Positions 21,886 to 34,640 of a DNA stretch of 64,000 bases are shown here, one piece after another. The notes beneath the pieces are model-generated. The model was not told the origin of the DNA, made no database searches, and worked only from the letters and a program-made list of their open reading frames with translations. Numbering within the stretch: position 1 is the first letter of the stretch; each line of letters starts with the position of its first letter. The stretch covers positions 5,971,770 to 6,035,769 of the forward strand of contig JAQFVV010012420.1 in assembly GCA_028023455.1 (NCBI GenBank), in the 5' to 3' direction. Source of the stretch: Epiperipatus broadwayi. Lineage: Eukaryota > Onychophora > Udeonychophora > Euonychophora > Peripatidae. The translations under genes and the position numbers were made by a program.

Positions 21886-22374
21886 GATTACACAGATGCA
21901 ATTTTAAAAGATACGTAATCCCCAATATAGTATCATGCAGAACCAGCACTTATCAGTTAGGCCAGATCATAATACCTCACTTGGTTTATATTAAGACAGC
22001 TATTCTTCAAACTTTAATGGACAGACTTCAATCTTCTCACTCTTCCATCCATTTCATTGAAAAACCAACAATGGAACATTCAAAGCCCTTACTGGATTTG
22101 ATATTGTAGCCATACTCATGTAGACATTATGTCAATCTAACTCTTAATGAGATTTTTGTTTTGAAAACTGAGTGTATATTTAAATACTTTACATTAGATA
22201 AAACATACCTTAACCTTTTAAGAAACCATTAGAAAGAAATGAATGTTCATATGTCTAACAAACATATCATGAAACAAAATGATATAAATTTTGTATATAT
22301 AGCTTAATAAATTTTTATAAACTGTTTATAATATTTAACTACAGGTATAATTTATATTCCTAGAGTTTAGATAT

Positions 22375-22450
22375 AATTATAGAAGATTTGAACCCAGACT
22401 TTCAAGCCCCCTTCAGCTACAAGTGATACTTATGACCACACATATGTGAT
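22375..22450 (-). repeat. tRNA-like SINE copy
   Basis: The minus strand has an A-box-like GTGGTCATAAGTATCAC, an intervening arm, and a B-box TGGGTTCAAATCTTC followed by TATAATTAT. It is similar in layout to the copy at 21.8 kb and on the same strand. It is too degenerate to be a working tRNA. Confidence 0.45.
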
Positions 22451-25324
22451 AAAGATAAATGATTTTTAATATGCGTATTACATTTAATTTGAGACAAACT
22501 AAAATAAGGCTACTATAGAATAGAAATAAACAAATATTCCTGAAAGGTAATAGATTATTAAAAAAATGTCATATTTATTTTTTTGCCTATATGATTTATT
22601 TATTATTTTTACCTCAACTCATAATATTTCAATGTATAATATTAAATGTTCTAGTCTTTAAATGTAAATTTTGAAGTAGATAACAGATTTAGTCATCACA
22701 AAAGTTTAAAAAATGTAGAATATTCTATAGATTTATTAATTGTTTATAGTTCAGTTAAAGCAATAGATTTCCATATTTAACAAAAAGCATATAAGAATAG
22801 ATATTTTAAATCAATCATGGATGAAGCCATTACGCAATCTATGAGTGGTATTAAATATTTAAAAAGTTTCTATTCCAAAAAAAATATAAAATTAATTTTA
22901 TAATGCTGTGATTATTGATTTATTTCTGATATAAAACATAAAATTTTGCAATAATTTTTTAAGAATTCTTATAAACAATGATAAAGTACTACTAGCAATA
23001 CTTAACAACTATAGTTATTATTTAATCAACAGGTTTTTTTTTAACAAAATACTTCTTGAAAGTCATAAATAGACTATTTTTAATCTTTCTTTTAACAATA
23101 TTTAACCTTGTGCTAAGTAATAAATGATAGTACATTGAAATTTTCTCAATTTTAAAATAGTTTTAATTTAAAAAAAAAAAAAAAAATAAAGTATTTTATA
23201 TAAAAAAAACGATAAATTTATTCTGCAAATGATGTTTTGAAATGTTCTCAACTATTATTATAAGAAGAATCTAGAAAATATGAAACTATCTCCAACAATA
23301 TATATAATTAAATATAGCATTTTCATAATATTACATGTAATTTTCAATCTTATCTAATTAAGCAAAAGCTGTTAATAATTAGTTGTTATTAACAACATTT
23401 GATTAATTAATTATGTCTGAAAATTTTTCATGCCTACATATATATATAATGTTATAATTAAATGGCATAGATCAGTTTTAGAAGGTTATGAAATCTCTAA
23501 ATGCCATCTCATCCCATCTTTCAAATGCTTAGCAGACAAAAGTGGTCCCATATTTGTCCACAGCCTGAGTTATTTATTAGGAAACAAATTATTGATAACA
23601 TTTGCAGAATTCAGTTTCAACTTTATGGAGATGTGTTTATAACTTGATTATGTTTTTATTACATGTTTACAATAAGTTAGAAATTTCCAAAAGTATTAAA
23701 ATGAAAATTATTTGAAATCAATTTGGATCTGGTGGTAAAAATATCTTCTAGAATTTTCAACAGATGTCATTGTTCATATTTTTTTTATAATAAATATTTT
23801 GGGTCATTTTAATCTGTTTTGTGATTGAATGATAATGTAAACAAATGTTTAATTAAGACTTTGAAGATTTCATTACCTCCTAAAATATAATATATATTCC
23901 AATCTAGGATATCAACTGGTTTTTATGTTTACCTTTTTGAAAATATAATATGACTTATCATTGTGTGAAATAAACTAGGGTTAAAAAAACTATCTTGATA
24001 TTTATTTAATGGCATAAAATCAGGCACATAATTTTTTAGGGAGAACAAACATGGAGTAAGTATACATTATTTCTGTCGTCATTTTCACATACACATGCGT
24101 ACACACACATCTGCCCCACCCCTCATGGATATATCATATTAATTTTATTCTTATGATAGTTTAATAAATACTTTTTTAAAAATTATTTTATTCTATATAT
24201 ATTCAAAAGATAGATAGACTCAACTTCTAGTAACTTAGTAAAATTTTGCATATGAAATCTTTAATAAAAATAAAATTAAGTGAAAACAAGTTCTAATTAC
24301 AAAAAAATAAAATTTTGGCAGCTAATGAGAGCATTATTTTTAAAAATTTATATATTTATCAACTTATTTACATATTTTACATACTCATATAAAATATTGT
24401 GTAATATATTTAGTTTTTTTGTTAGAAATGAAGGCATTCATTAATTATGTGTTGTATAGTTTTAAACATAGAAAGCACAAATCTAATACAAACTCTATAT
24501 CAAAAATTAATTAATAATATATTTGCAGAAAAATTTATATATATATATTTATATTTATATGATAGTATCTTATTAAATTATATTAATTGTATTTTTTAAA
24601 ACCAACATGAAGGTGGGATTGATTCAAGTGTTGTAAACTGAAAACAATTATCAATTATCTTTTTTTGTTGTCAAGGATTTATAAATAATTAATAACTATG
24701 TGGACTCACAGTATACAAAGCATGAATGTAATGAACTTGGAATGCAAAATTCTAGGAGTATTCTTTATTGATTATATTGCACTGTATATTAACAATAAGT
24801 TTTACTTTACTTTCTCCGACAATCACTTGTAAAAAGATATATCTTTATTAATTTTTTTATTATTTTGTTTTAATTATATATATATATTTATGCATAATTT
24901 TTTATTAGCAAGTGATTTCCAATAGCAATATGATAAATTATTCATACTCTTTTGAATATAGCAAACTATTATTTTAATCTACATGAGCAAATGTTTAAAA
25001 AGTTTTAAATAGGCCAAATACATTTCGCATGATAATTAGGAGTCAATATTGACTTGATGATGTTTAAAATAATGTTGTATAATACAGCATCATCTATAAA
25101 GTAAATTGTTTCTTTATTGTTAGTGTGGAATTATTAAGCTCTTGGAAAGAGCTTCAAAAAACAATTATTATTGGAACTAAATAATATTAGTAAAAAAGAT
25201 TTATAATAATGTTTTACACATTAATAAATGTATGTTAATTATATTTGTTAAATCAGTGTTATCTGTTAAATTGGTAAAGAAAAAAATATTTCAGATCTTA
25301 CTTGTATTTTGTTGGCCGAAAATA

Positions 25325-25500
25325 TTATTAAACCACTAAATATCACATGATCACCATTTCTTATGCTTGCTCATAACTATTACTAAAACAGGCAAAATTC
25401 TCCATATAGTAGTGCCACTTAGTGCACAAGCCTTTTGGCATCCATTGTTTGCTTGCACTGAGTGGCACTACTATATGGAGTGTTTTGCCTGTTTTAATAA
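25325..25500. repeat. Short interspersed repeat with hairpin, family of the 62-kb copy
   Basis: The left part (25335-25390) is the reverse complement of the 3' block of the 62-kb repeat, including the ATCACATGATCACCAT motif. Then AGGCAAAATTCTCCATATAGTAGTGCCACT (25391-25420) pairs with its inverted copy at 25458-25490, making a hairpin with 30-bp arms. The outer pieces therefore come from two opposite orientations of the same short repeat, an inverted dimer with the central hammerhead-like part deleted. Confidence 0.65.
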
Positions 25501-27239
25501 CAGAAAATATCCGGTGATTTACTAATCTATTTTTAATGCCATTTAATGCCCACTTAGATGTTAGAGAATATTTTTTTTAGTTGAATCTCCTTATAAAAGG
25601 CATATCTGTTATTTAAAAAAAAAGCATCTTAATCATGTAAGATTTTTTAAAATTGATCAAGCAACACCAGTTTTATGACAAGTAAGAGTAAACTATTATT
25701 AATATTCCTTGATTGTAGTAATCTGTTGTTTAGTTACTCAACTTGTTTTTCGTTAGAGAACACAGCATACACAAACATATATTATTTAAAAATTGTTGGC
25801 TGCCAAAAAATAGCTCTATATTATTTAAAAGATAAAAATGATTGTTAATATTATAAAAAAGACCTATATTTAAAGAATTCTAATAATGAGAAGCTAAAAA
25901 AAAAAAGTAAAAAAGAGAGGGAATTTGTACCCAATGTATGTAAAACTAATGTGAAAAAGCAAGTGGAAATGACAAATTAATAAAATGTAGAAAGTCAGTG
26001 AATATATAGGAAGATAAAAAGGATATGTGTGGGTGAAGAAGGTTTGAAGATAAGCAATATAATACAAAACTTTGATTAACCTGAATAGAGTCTAAAAAAT
26101 TAAATGTAAATATTTTGTCCTCTATAGATGCAACAGGTTATTCTGTTTTAGATGGTTACTGAGGAATTAGAAAGTAATATTGAAGCCAGAAAGTAAAGTA
26201 TTTCAAAATTTTTAGCTGCTTCATACTGTTTTTATTAAATATTGAATTGTGTAATTTTAATGGTAGAATGACAGAATCTAGAGCTCAAGATTTATGGATC
26301 TTAACTCCAGCTCTGTTAGTTTCATTCCTTGTAAATTCTGAGCAATAGGCCATTAAATTATTTTTTCTTTGACTTTTTTAATTGGTATAGAAAGGGAGTT
26401 TGGTTTATAATTTATTCTCAGTTTGAAAATGTTAAATGGTAGCTTTGATTGAGATAATATCCAAGTCCCCCCCCCCCTTTGGTTACATATGTTTTGCCAC
26501 TGTTTTCCAAAATATTATATAGATTCTGTTACAAATGTTAATGCATTAATTATGATTTATAATTTTCTAGCACATTTTAAATACTATGTAGTTATTATCA
26601 GTCTATTATTGGTTTAGTTTGAGATAGAGATTATAGAATGCATTGAATAATTGTCTTTATTATAAAATTAATTTTTATATATCATATTATTCATTGGATG
26701 GTTTTTTTATTTATAGAAAATAGATATTTATATTGTTTTTATAACATATTGAGAATTATTTCTTATGTTTTTTTTTTCAGAATGCCATTTAGTAACCTTA
26801 TTAAAAAGTTACATTCATTAAATGATAATATGACAAAAGAAACAAAATTTAAATATATAAAAATAGAATATATATATATATTTAGTAATTTTATCTATTT
26901 ATATGCTTATCAATTTTTAAAAAAAGAAAAAAAAGGTAGTAGTATTTTTAAAGGAATACTGTTTTTAATTGATTAAAGTGATTTTTTTCATTTCTCTTTA
27001 TCTCTTTAAAGAAATGAAAAATGTTTTGCAAAATTAAAGAATTATCCTGATTTTAATAATTAAGAAAAAAAATAACTACAGAGAAATTTTTCAATAAATA
27101 GGGATACTTGGATTTTTTAATTAATTAAAAAAAGGGAGACTGATATATTTTTTTCTAAAAGGAGAATCAATTGATCATGATTTAATGTTGTTATTCCTGA
27201 GATAGTGTGTGATTGAATGAATAAGGAAGACTGTTAAAT
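25501..27239. other. A+T-rich DNA, no gene seen
   Basis: The open frame at 26698-26976 is almost pure I/F/Y/K/L low complexity and is not accepted as a gene. A C-homopolymer lies at 26467-26477. One SINE-like fragment at 26255 is listed separately. Confidence 0.4.
26255..26340 (+). repeat. Possible SINE fragment, related to 31.06 kb
   Basis: TGGTAGAATGACAGAATC (A-box-like) is followed by GAGCTCAAGATTTATGGATC and a degenerate B-box GTTTCATTCC. The middle portion aligns with 31070-31125 over about 50 bp at moderate identity, implying a dispersed family. Confidence 0.35.
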
Positions 27240-27960
27240 ATAAAATAAGGGGTAGGGTAATGCAGTAGATTTGAATATCCAGTCAGTAGCAATTATTCTA
27301 GGTTTAGATGTTGGGGAGTAAACAGCAATAACAGTGAGTTTTGTTTCAGATGTTGAGAAGAGAAGATTAGTGGCAGTCTCAGTCCAATTGTTAAGAAGAA
27401 AACAGCCATAGCAACTCAGTTCTTGCAGATGCAAGCAGTGAGAAGTTAAGCTTGTAGTCTGTAGTAAGACTAATCTCACTATTGAAAAAAATAATTTTTA
27501 GAATGAAGTTGAAGAAAACCATGTGCTAAGCTTTAGCTAAAAGTTGAGTCTCACCAACTTAACCATGTAATATATTTTACCAATACCTAGAAGAAATTTG
27601 CAACAAGCCTTGTGTTTGCCCTCCAAGAGCACTAGTATCTCAACATGTGTTAACCTGGCTCAAAATTATTATGCTATATAATACAACCTATAAAAAGAAA
27701 AAAGTAATCAAAAAGAAAATAATTGCTAAACTAACCCTATGTTGACCTGAAGTAAAATTACTGACAATTTCAAAATTGAATCTACAAGAAGAAAAAAGTT
27801 AATAGACAACTTCTTTACAAAATATTTATTTAAACTGAACACTTGCAGATACAAAAAGAAAAAGCTAAGATGAAAGAAACAAGCAATTAAATTCAAAAGA
27901 ACTACAAGAGGAACAAATCCATAGTTAAAAGGTATTGTAGGGCATACCACACTACATTTA
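27240..27960. repeat. Diverged duplicate A (partner near 34.1-34.6 kb)
   Basis: Blocks shared in order with 34.1-34.6 kb include GAAAACCATGTGCTAAG...AACTA (27519) against GAAAACTATGTACTAAATT (34347), and TTTGCAACAAGCC..GTGTTAA (27597-27650) against TCTGCAACCTAG..GTGTTAG (34437-34485). A GAAATTACTG-type block (27752 against 34550) is also shared. Identity is low to moderate by eye. Open stretches on the minus strand here (27234-27479 and 27726-27950) have no recognisable domain and are not called as genes. Confidence 0.4.
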
Positions 27961-28499
27961 CAAATAATTTTAAATATAAATAATAATTGGTAATAATGAA
28001 TAATTTTGATTTAGATTTCTTTTTATTGAAACATGTTTTTTATTTATTATCTCTCTCAAAAATGTAAAAGTGTATAAACATTTCCATTTTCATTAGAAAG
28101 AAAAGAAGGTTTTAGCTATTCTTAAATTTCTGTTTTATTGTGAAGTGTGTTTTTCAGATTTAATTATTAAAAAAAGGAAGTAGGTTTTATGTAATCTTAA
28201 ATTTCTTTTTATCTTTTATTGTGAAGTGTTGTTTTTAAAATTAATCATTGTAATAAAAAATAATTGAGTTAAAGGAAGTGATAATAATCAACAATTAATA
28301 ATATTAGTTGTTTTATAAAATTATATTTCTTTTATAACATATGTGTTAGGTTTGAAACTCATATTATTATACTTTTCTCTGAGTTTTATTATTTATTAGT
28401 TAACTATATTAAATAGTGGTTAAAATTAATAGTTTCTGAAATTATTTTTGTATGATTAACTCTTTATTCCTTCAGCTATCTGTTCTATGAACTGGCAGT

Positions 28500-29430
28500 G
28501 AGTATGATTTGATTTTCATTATAGTATTGTGCTTTAAAATATTTAATAGCTTATGCCAGTATAAAGTACTTAGTATAAAGTGGATTAAACATATACATTT
28601 ATATTTCTTCTTGTTCACAGTAACAATCCTTAGAGTTCTTGTGATCTTGAGTTAGCTTTAGAGCAGCAATGATTAATTTATATATACAATATAATGATCT
28701 TGCAAATAGCTCTTAACAAGCTTTTCAGAATATTCCCAACCTCAGACCAGTTTCTGCTTCTGGCTTCCTCAGTAAGGTGCTAGGATATTTATGTCAGTAG
28801 CAGAAATTGGTCTGAGGTTGGGAATATTCTGAAAAACTTATTAAGAGCTATCTTCAAGCTCATTATATAACATTTGTAATACAAGCTTGTTAAATTAGAT
28901 CATGTGATATATGATTTGATTTTTTTAAAATATATATATAAAGAGTCTGCTAATAGCTCTAAACAAACTTATTTATTTATTAATTTTGTATATATATATA
29001 TGGGCCTATATGTTTGTGTTTGGACATCCAGATGGTTTATTGGATTGTTTGAAGATCAGAATCACTTTTAAAGGTCCATTCACTGCACTTTATTTATACA
29101 TATTAGAAATTAGTTCATAGTTGGTTTGTACACTCATGGTTCAATATGCCCAGAGCACCGATAATGGGCAGTAGTTATCAAGATTTCAGCATTTTTTATT
29201 ATGACAGATACTTTAGCATATAAGTATGTGCATACAGATAATTATTTTTAAATTATGTTCTAAGTTTCACCATAGCTAGATAATTGGCCTTTTCCTTGAT
29301 ATTAGCATTTCTTTGAAATTCAGTTACAAAAGATGGCTATTGATTACTCATGTTTAATGCTAGTGACTTATTTTATTCTATGCTGATTCTTTTATGCTCC
29401 TTTTGAATTTGTTGATGACTGCTCAGTGGG
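28500..29430. repeat. Diverged duplicate B (partner near 35.27-35.9 kb)
   Basis: This shares ordered blocks with 35.3-35.9 kb: CACAGTAACAATCCTTAGAG (28616) against CATAGTAATAGTTTATAGAG (35379), and AAAGGTCCATTCACTGCACTTTATT (29070) against AAAGTCCATGCACTACATTTATT (35514). AGTTCATAGTTGG (29112) against AGTTTATAATTGG (35562) and a TCAGCATT block (29187 against 35628) also match. Together with duplicate A it forms a two-block segment repeated in the same order. A hairpin (28707-28850) is inserted only in this copy. Confidence 0.45.
28707..28850. repeat. 144-bp hairpin element with hammerhead-like core in one arm
   Basis: Arms 28707-28758 and 28799-28850 are nearly perfect inverted repeats (for example GAATATTCCCAACCTCAGAC against its complement), around a 40-nt loop. 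On the minus strand, the 28772-28740 part reads CTGAGGA, a GCC-type short stem, then AGAAACTGGTC. This has the order and spacing of a hammerhead core with one change in CUGAUGA. The layout parallels the repeats at 31.7 and 62.05 kb. Confidence 0.55.
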
Positions 29431-30400
29431 TATGATGATGATTGTCATCTACTGATATGTATTTACCTTTTTCATTTATTCCATTACGATATATATATAC
29501 ACAAAATTTTTGTTTTGTGTTTGGATTTTATTTGGGTTTTTTTAATTTTTTTAAAAAGATATATCTTAATAACATGTCTACATTGTATATTTTAATCATT
29601 TTTAAGGGCCAAGACAAAATTATATGTTTTAATGATGTGATGAAAACTTGTGCACTAATAGAAGAACTTTTTTCTAAATTTATAAATTTGATATACTTCT
29701 GTAACCTTGGAAACATTTTTGATTGTATTCTTTTCTAACATTGTTATTGTAAAATTAGCAGGGTAATTGTTGTTTTCCACTTATTATTATAACATTTGTT
29801 CATTCTTTAAAAGAATGTTACCAATAAAAAAAAAAGACTTCAATCAATTAATTCTACAAGGAGATGCAAGCAAAAACACCAGCTTTCTATTTTAGTATTT
29901 TAAAAAAGAAAATAAATTAGGCTGACAATAAAAGTAAATGCATACAATATTACATAATGATTTAATTTTTATCCTTATCATTTATAAATATAATACCAAA
30001 ATTAAGTAGATAATAAAATTAGAAGTAATGTAATTATTTTAGTCAACGATCGGGTTTATTGTATTCTAATGTAAAAAAATAAAATATATGGAAAATAAAC
30101 GTTATTTACGAAATTTCAAAAAAAAAAGAAAGATTTTATTTTAAATATTTTTTAAATTAATACAATATTAAAAATAATCAAATGACTAGTTGCTCTGGAG
30201 ATCATGTGATATTCCAGCAGAAGCCTTTATGCTCCTTTATGCTTTGTTTCTTTATCACTGTGCTAGTAGATCATGAAGGACTGTTCCATACTTTATATGT
30301 ACTGAAAAAGATTAAAGATGAAAGAAGTTAAATACCATCAATAATGAGATAAATAAAAACTAAATTTTTACAATAATGAATATGTTGGTGAGGAGTTTAA
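29431..30400. other. A+T-rich DNA, no gene seen
   Basis: Overlapping open frames at 29442-29738 (plus) and 29528-29716 (minus) are low-complexity products of base composition. No repeat boundary is visible. Confidence 0.4.
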
Positions 30401-30421
30401 AAAAATAAACATGTTGATTGC

Positions 30422-30442
30422 TTTTTTTTTTTTTTTTTTTTA
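30422..30442. repeat. Poly-T run
   Basis: A homopolymer of about 21 T, possibly the tail of an unrecognised minus-strand retroelement. Confidence 0.85.
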
Positions 30443-30583
30443 GCAAAATCAATTTGATGACATTAATAAATAATGTATATAATTTTTTTGAAAAATATAT
30501 CGCGTAATTAATTGATAAAGAAATTCTATACAAAGCAATAGATTCATAGTTTTTCATAGATAACTTAGGGCAAACTACAAATG

Positions 30584-30614
30584 TCTTTTATTATTATTAT
30601 TATTATTATTATTT
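30584..30614. repeat. (TTA)n microsatellite
   Basis: About nine uninterrupted TTA units. Confidence 0.9.
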
Positions 30615-31054
30615 TTGTAAATATGAGACAAAATTAGCTTTTTTTATTCATATTTTGTGAATTGTCAACATTAGCATTATTAATTACTTTACTAATCAAA
30701 AAAAAAAATAAAAACTTCTCTATTGATACTTATTTTTAGATATAATACTAAAATAAAGTCTCTAAACAGATAGTATGCAATTTTGAATTTCATGTATTTT
30801 AACATATTTTAGAAGAGTTTTTTATGACTTTAAAGTAACTCATGCTTGTTTATTTATGCGTCAGCTACCATTTTATTCAGAAATGACTTCATTTTAATTA
30901 AAATTTACAATTATAGAAAAATTTTGCAATTTTGATGTTATGAAATTGCAGTTTCTTTAATTCCAGAATTCTGCTATTAAGAAGTCTGTCATGTTTAAAT
31001 ATGTTTTTTAGTTGTGTGAATATCAAAGATATTTGATTTTTACTTTTTATATAT

Positions 31055-31140
31055 CTGTGGTGATAAAATAATACTCTTTGGAACTCAAGGTCCATGGATT
31101 TTGTCCCAATTCTGTTACTTTTTGTGCTTGAATTTGTTAT
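31055..31140 (+). repeat. Possible SINE fragment, related to 26.26 kb
   Basis: GGAACTCAAGGTCCATGGAT is followed by a CCCAATTCTGTTACTTT block that parallels the 26.26-kb fragment. The pol-III boxes are degenerate. Confidence 0.35.
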
Positions 31141-31659
31141 GAATTTTTTGAATTAATAAGGTATTTGATTATTTATTTATTGGGATTAAGCCAAATTTTA
31201 TTGTTTATTTATTTATTTGAAATAAAGTGCTAATTAATGCTCAGAACTTAAAACATTTTGATGTTTTGATTTTATTATTTGTCATTTCCTCCACTAAATA
31301 CAGTGAGAGAAGAGGAGTATACATGAAAATTATCTTTTTTTTTTCATGTTCTTTCTTTTTTGTATAAGATTAAGTATAATATAACTAAATGAAATTTTTG
31401 AATAGATATCAAATAATATATTAAGATGTACAAATTGTTTTTTCTAAAGTTTTTTACATTGCTTTCTTTAAATAAAACAATAAATTATACATTTTCTTTC
31501 ATTTTTTAGCAATGCTATTAGATAAGTTGTTTTTAACAGTTTGAACCATATATGAATGTATTTACTTGTAAAACATAATTTTATTGTATTATTTTTATTG
31601 TCTACTTATATCATATGATTTTCACAACAGCTATGTTTTTTATGTGAGGTTTAGTAACT

Positions 31660-31800
31660 AATAGATGCCAGATTAGAGTATTTATTAAATCCACACCCAT
31701 TACTACTTTATACAATATCCCCTGACTAGTTTCTAGCTTATAGCTTTCATCACTGAGGATCTATTGATCTTGGAACAGTGTCCTTTGATTTTTAGGATTT
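31660..31800. repeat. Short interspersed repeat with hammerhead-like core (minus)
   Basis: The core 31730-31753, read on the minus strand, is GTGATGA, a stem, then AGAAACTAG. It is followed by the complement of CAATATCCCCTGACTAG, closely matching the corresponding part of the 62-kb copy (CAATATCTCCAGGCTAG). One base of CUGAUGA differs (C3 to G). Upstream, AGATGCCAGATTAGAG matches the ATGGATGCCAGAAGG region of that copy only loosely. This is a member of the dispersed short repeat family. Confidence 0.55.
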
Positions 31801-32000
31801 AAATTATCTTCCTTCTAGTAGTCATCATATTCTTTTCTGCTTTACTATAAAAAACAAAGGACCCAATAATATATAAATATTAAACTGTTTTCCAATCTAT
31901 ATAACTATGTAGATGAGTAAGCCTTGATTGAAAACATTTATATGTTTGGGCTGATATATTATTAGTAAAACAGTGAAGTAAAAGATGGCTGCTAGGAAAA

Positions 32001-32117
32001 TGTATTAGATCTTAAAGATTCGAATGGCCAGTTCTATGATGCATTAGATCTTAAAGATCCAAATGATCTATTCTATGATGCATTAGATCTTAAAGATCCA
32101 AATTGCCTGTTCAATTA
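32001..32117. repeat. 39-bp minisatellite, three units
   Basis: Units start at 32001, 32040 and 32079, each built on GCATTAGATCTTAAAGATCC. The unit length is a multiple of three and one frame stays open for about 50 codons (31996-32146). It encodes a 13-residue repeat of the form ALDLKDPN..FYD. There is no start codon in frame after the upstream TAG at 31993 and no recognised domain, so it is recorded as a repeat rather than a gene. Confidence 0.8.
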
Positions 32118-32639
32118 TCCAAAGTTCACAGCTGATAAAATCCATTAGCTAAAAACTAGTCTGGAAATATTTGATGACAGCCATCTATTAGTTATTGAAG
32201 TTTATATTAAGTGGTATAGCAATGGTGAAAACCAAGAAAAAGACTATTCATAAAATTCTAAAAAAAAAAAATGCTGGATAGTTAGAACTACCAGAAACTT
32301 TTCAATAAAAAAACAAATAACATAAGATTTATTCTCCCTTAAACTAATATAACTTTACAAATCTATGCAGCCATTCATGCCTGGCTTAAATTTAACATTT
32401 ATTAAAAGTTGAGCTTATTAGAAAACAAAATCATAATAAACACTTAAAAGAACAGAAAAAATAAATTAATGGAAATGATTTTAAAAAAAAAAATACATTC
32501 AATGAAAATAATTATTAATAAATAATTTAGTTTGGTCAGATAGGAATTTCTATTTCTATTTAATTACTGGGAAAGTTTAATGTTCATGAATTATCTAAAG
32601 TTCTTACAGTTTTAAAAGAGTAAGTCCATACTTTTTAGT

Positions 32640-32900
32640 TGCTTGTAATTTGGACCCAGCGTTAATTCCCACAATGCCCTGGAGGAGACAGGTATGCTGT
32701 TGCTATTTTGTTTGTATTTATCCGTCCTTTGCTCTACTTGGTATAGCTTTGCAGGATATTATCACAGGATCCCCAGTGTCTGCAATATAGGAAAATGATA
32801 CTTCCATTTTTTTTTCTTTTGGGAAAACTAAAAGGATTGAAAGTGCATCTTTTCAATCCCTTCTCCATCAACTCTCCCCACACTAACACATATAGCACAC
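32640..32900. other. Less A+T-rich patch, possible exon-like segment
   Basis: This patch contrasts with its surroundings. The segment 32653-32689 (GACCCAGCG to GGAGGAGACAG) is followed by GTATGC, a plausible splice donor, and is preceded within its start by CAG after a short T-containing tract. A short C/T-rich stretch lies at 32855-32905. No conserved protein is recognised, so it could equally be an old repeat. Confidence 0.2.
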
Positions 32901-34099
32901 CTCCTCAATTTATTTTTAATTTTTTCCTTTTTATATTAAAATTGTAGATTGACTCAACATGACATCATGATGATGATGATCCATTTGAAAAGGTCCATTT
33001 CTTGAGGGATTTTTTTATTGTCTATTCTGTTCCTATTATTTTTCTCTTCTATCTGACCTTTAATTATAAATTTTGAGATACCCAAAGGCTAGTTCACTTT
33101 GACTAATTAAAATAATCATTTCCATTTTACACAATAGCATTAATTAAATTATTGTACATTCTTAAAGATAATTACTTTTATCTTTATATCTTTAAGTTTT
33201 TTTTTCTTAAAATTTAGTTTTAAAACTTTTTCTTTTTTTTAATAAAGTTTTCTTTTAATAATTTTTCCATCTGTGCGATTTTATATAATATATACGAGTT
33301 TAGATGACTTAATTTTTTATTTTTAATTTTTAAAACAAATTTTTATTTGCGAACTTTTATTTTAATTTCTAATTTTATTTATAAAAAAATAATGTAATGG
33401 CGTGTGTGACCATTACAATATATATATAATGTAAATAGTTGGCTGCATAGCTGCAGTAAAAATAATTAAGTAGTTGGCAGTCTACTTCTCAAGTTTAAGT
33501 GTAGAATTATTTAAGTAATGGGTAAAATAATATTTAATTTTCCCATGCATATTTTTTTAAATGGGTTTTCATTTAATTAAATATTTTAAATGTCAGAATG
33601 ACTGCATCAAAATTCTCAAATATTAAATTTTTTAAATAATAATATGATTTACATATGGACATATTTTAATAAGTTATAAATGATTGTAGAAGAGAGAGAA
33701 AACTATAAAAAATGTAAACAAGTTATTATTAATTAGTAGTTTTAATTTAAACTATGAAAATGTATTAAGAGAAAAATATTTTTATCTTTTTTTGTAAATT
33801 ATGTAATAAATAATTAATTGTAAGCTTTTAAGAGAGCTAAAAGTTTTATGTTTAAGATTATGTTTAAAAAGAAAAAAAATAATGATTTTAATCCTTTGAT
33901 AAATTTTATTTTTAATTAGTCAGAGTTTTTTTTCTTTTCTCTTTATGTCTCTTCAATGTAAAAAATCAAATCAGTGCAAATAACTGATTATCTTGTTTTC
34001 TTTTTTGCAAGAAATGTTTTTAATTAAAATGAAATGCCAAGAATTTTATGATGTTAATTTAAGCCCTTGACTTGTTTTTTAATGTCTACAATTAAGGAG
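32901..34099. other. A+T-rich DNA, no gene seen
   Basis: A short ATG/GAT microsatellite lies at 32967-32981. Nothing else can be supported. Confidence 0.4.
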
Positions 34100-34640
34100 G
34101 GAAAAATCTGAACAATTATATTTGTAAAGCTTGTAGTCAAAATTCTTCTATAAGTCAGAAGATCCAAGTGTCTGGTCAGAAATAGATATTCATAACTATG
34201 CTGTTGAAGAGAGAGCAGTTAAATCTTAATCCAACTGATAAATACAAAATAAGCAGAAGTCCTTATCAAGTTACTGCATAAAATAGCAAAAGTTTTAAAC
34301 AAGATTTTAGCATACTATGAGTTTAGTCAAAATAGTTTGTACAATGAAAACTATGTACTAAATTCAACTAAAAACTAGATATCTTCCTCCATCTGTCACT
34401 GAAATAAAAATGTAGAGAAGTTACTCCCTTAACATAATCTGCAACCTAGTCTTTAACTAAGAGCATGAGTTTCTATATGTGTTAGACTCAACTGGATATT
34501 CCAAGAAGAAAATTCACTGGATAAAATTTGCTATACTGTATTTTTTAACTGAAATTACTGCAAACCAAGAAGAGGACAAATTAATCCATGCATATGTCTA
34601 GAAGCCTTCAATGAAAATCTCAATTGGAAAAAACTGGAAA
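34100..34640. repeat. Diverged duplicate A' (partner near 27.2-27.96 kb)
   Basis: This is the counterpart of the block at 27.24-27.96 kb with matching order of several short blocks (see that entry). No coding content is recognised. Confidence 0.4.

Larger units (their letters stand above)
19443..25324. other. Long A+T-rich stretch with only small repeats
   Basis: No protein-coding exon can be supported across almost 6 kb. Visible items are tRNA-like SINE pieces (listed separately), a G-homopolymer at 20460-20471, a (CA) microsatellite at 21548-21564, an A-run near 23171-23186 and several TA microsatellites. The remainder is apparently ancient non-coding DNA. Confidence 0.45.

Noticed and set aside
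26698-26976. 92-codon open frame rich in Ile, Phe, Tyr and Lys
   Set aside because: Low-complexity A+T translation with no homology; the upstream T-run plus CAG resembles a splice acceptor only by composition.
27234-27479. 81-codon minus-strand open frame
   Set aside because: No recognised motif, and it lies in a diverged repeat whose partner at 34 kb does not keep the frame.
29442-29738. 98-codon open frame
   Set aside because: Overlapped by an equally long frame on the other strand; low complexity.
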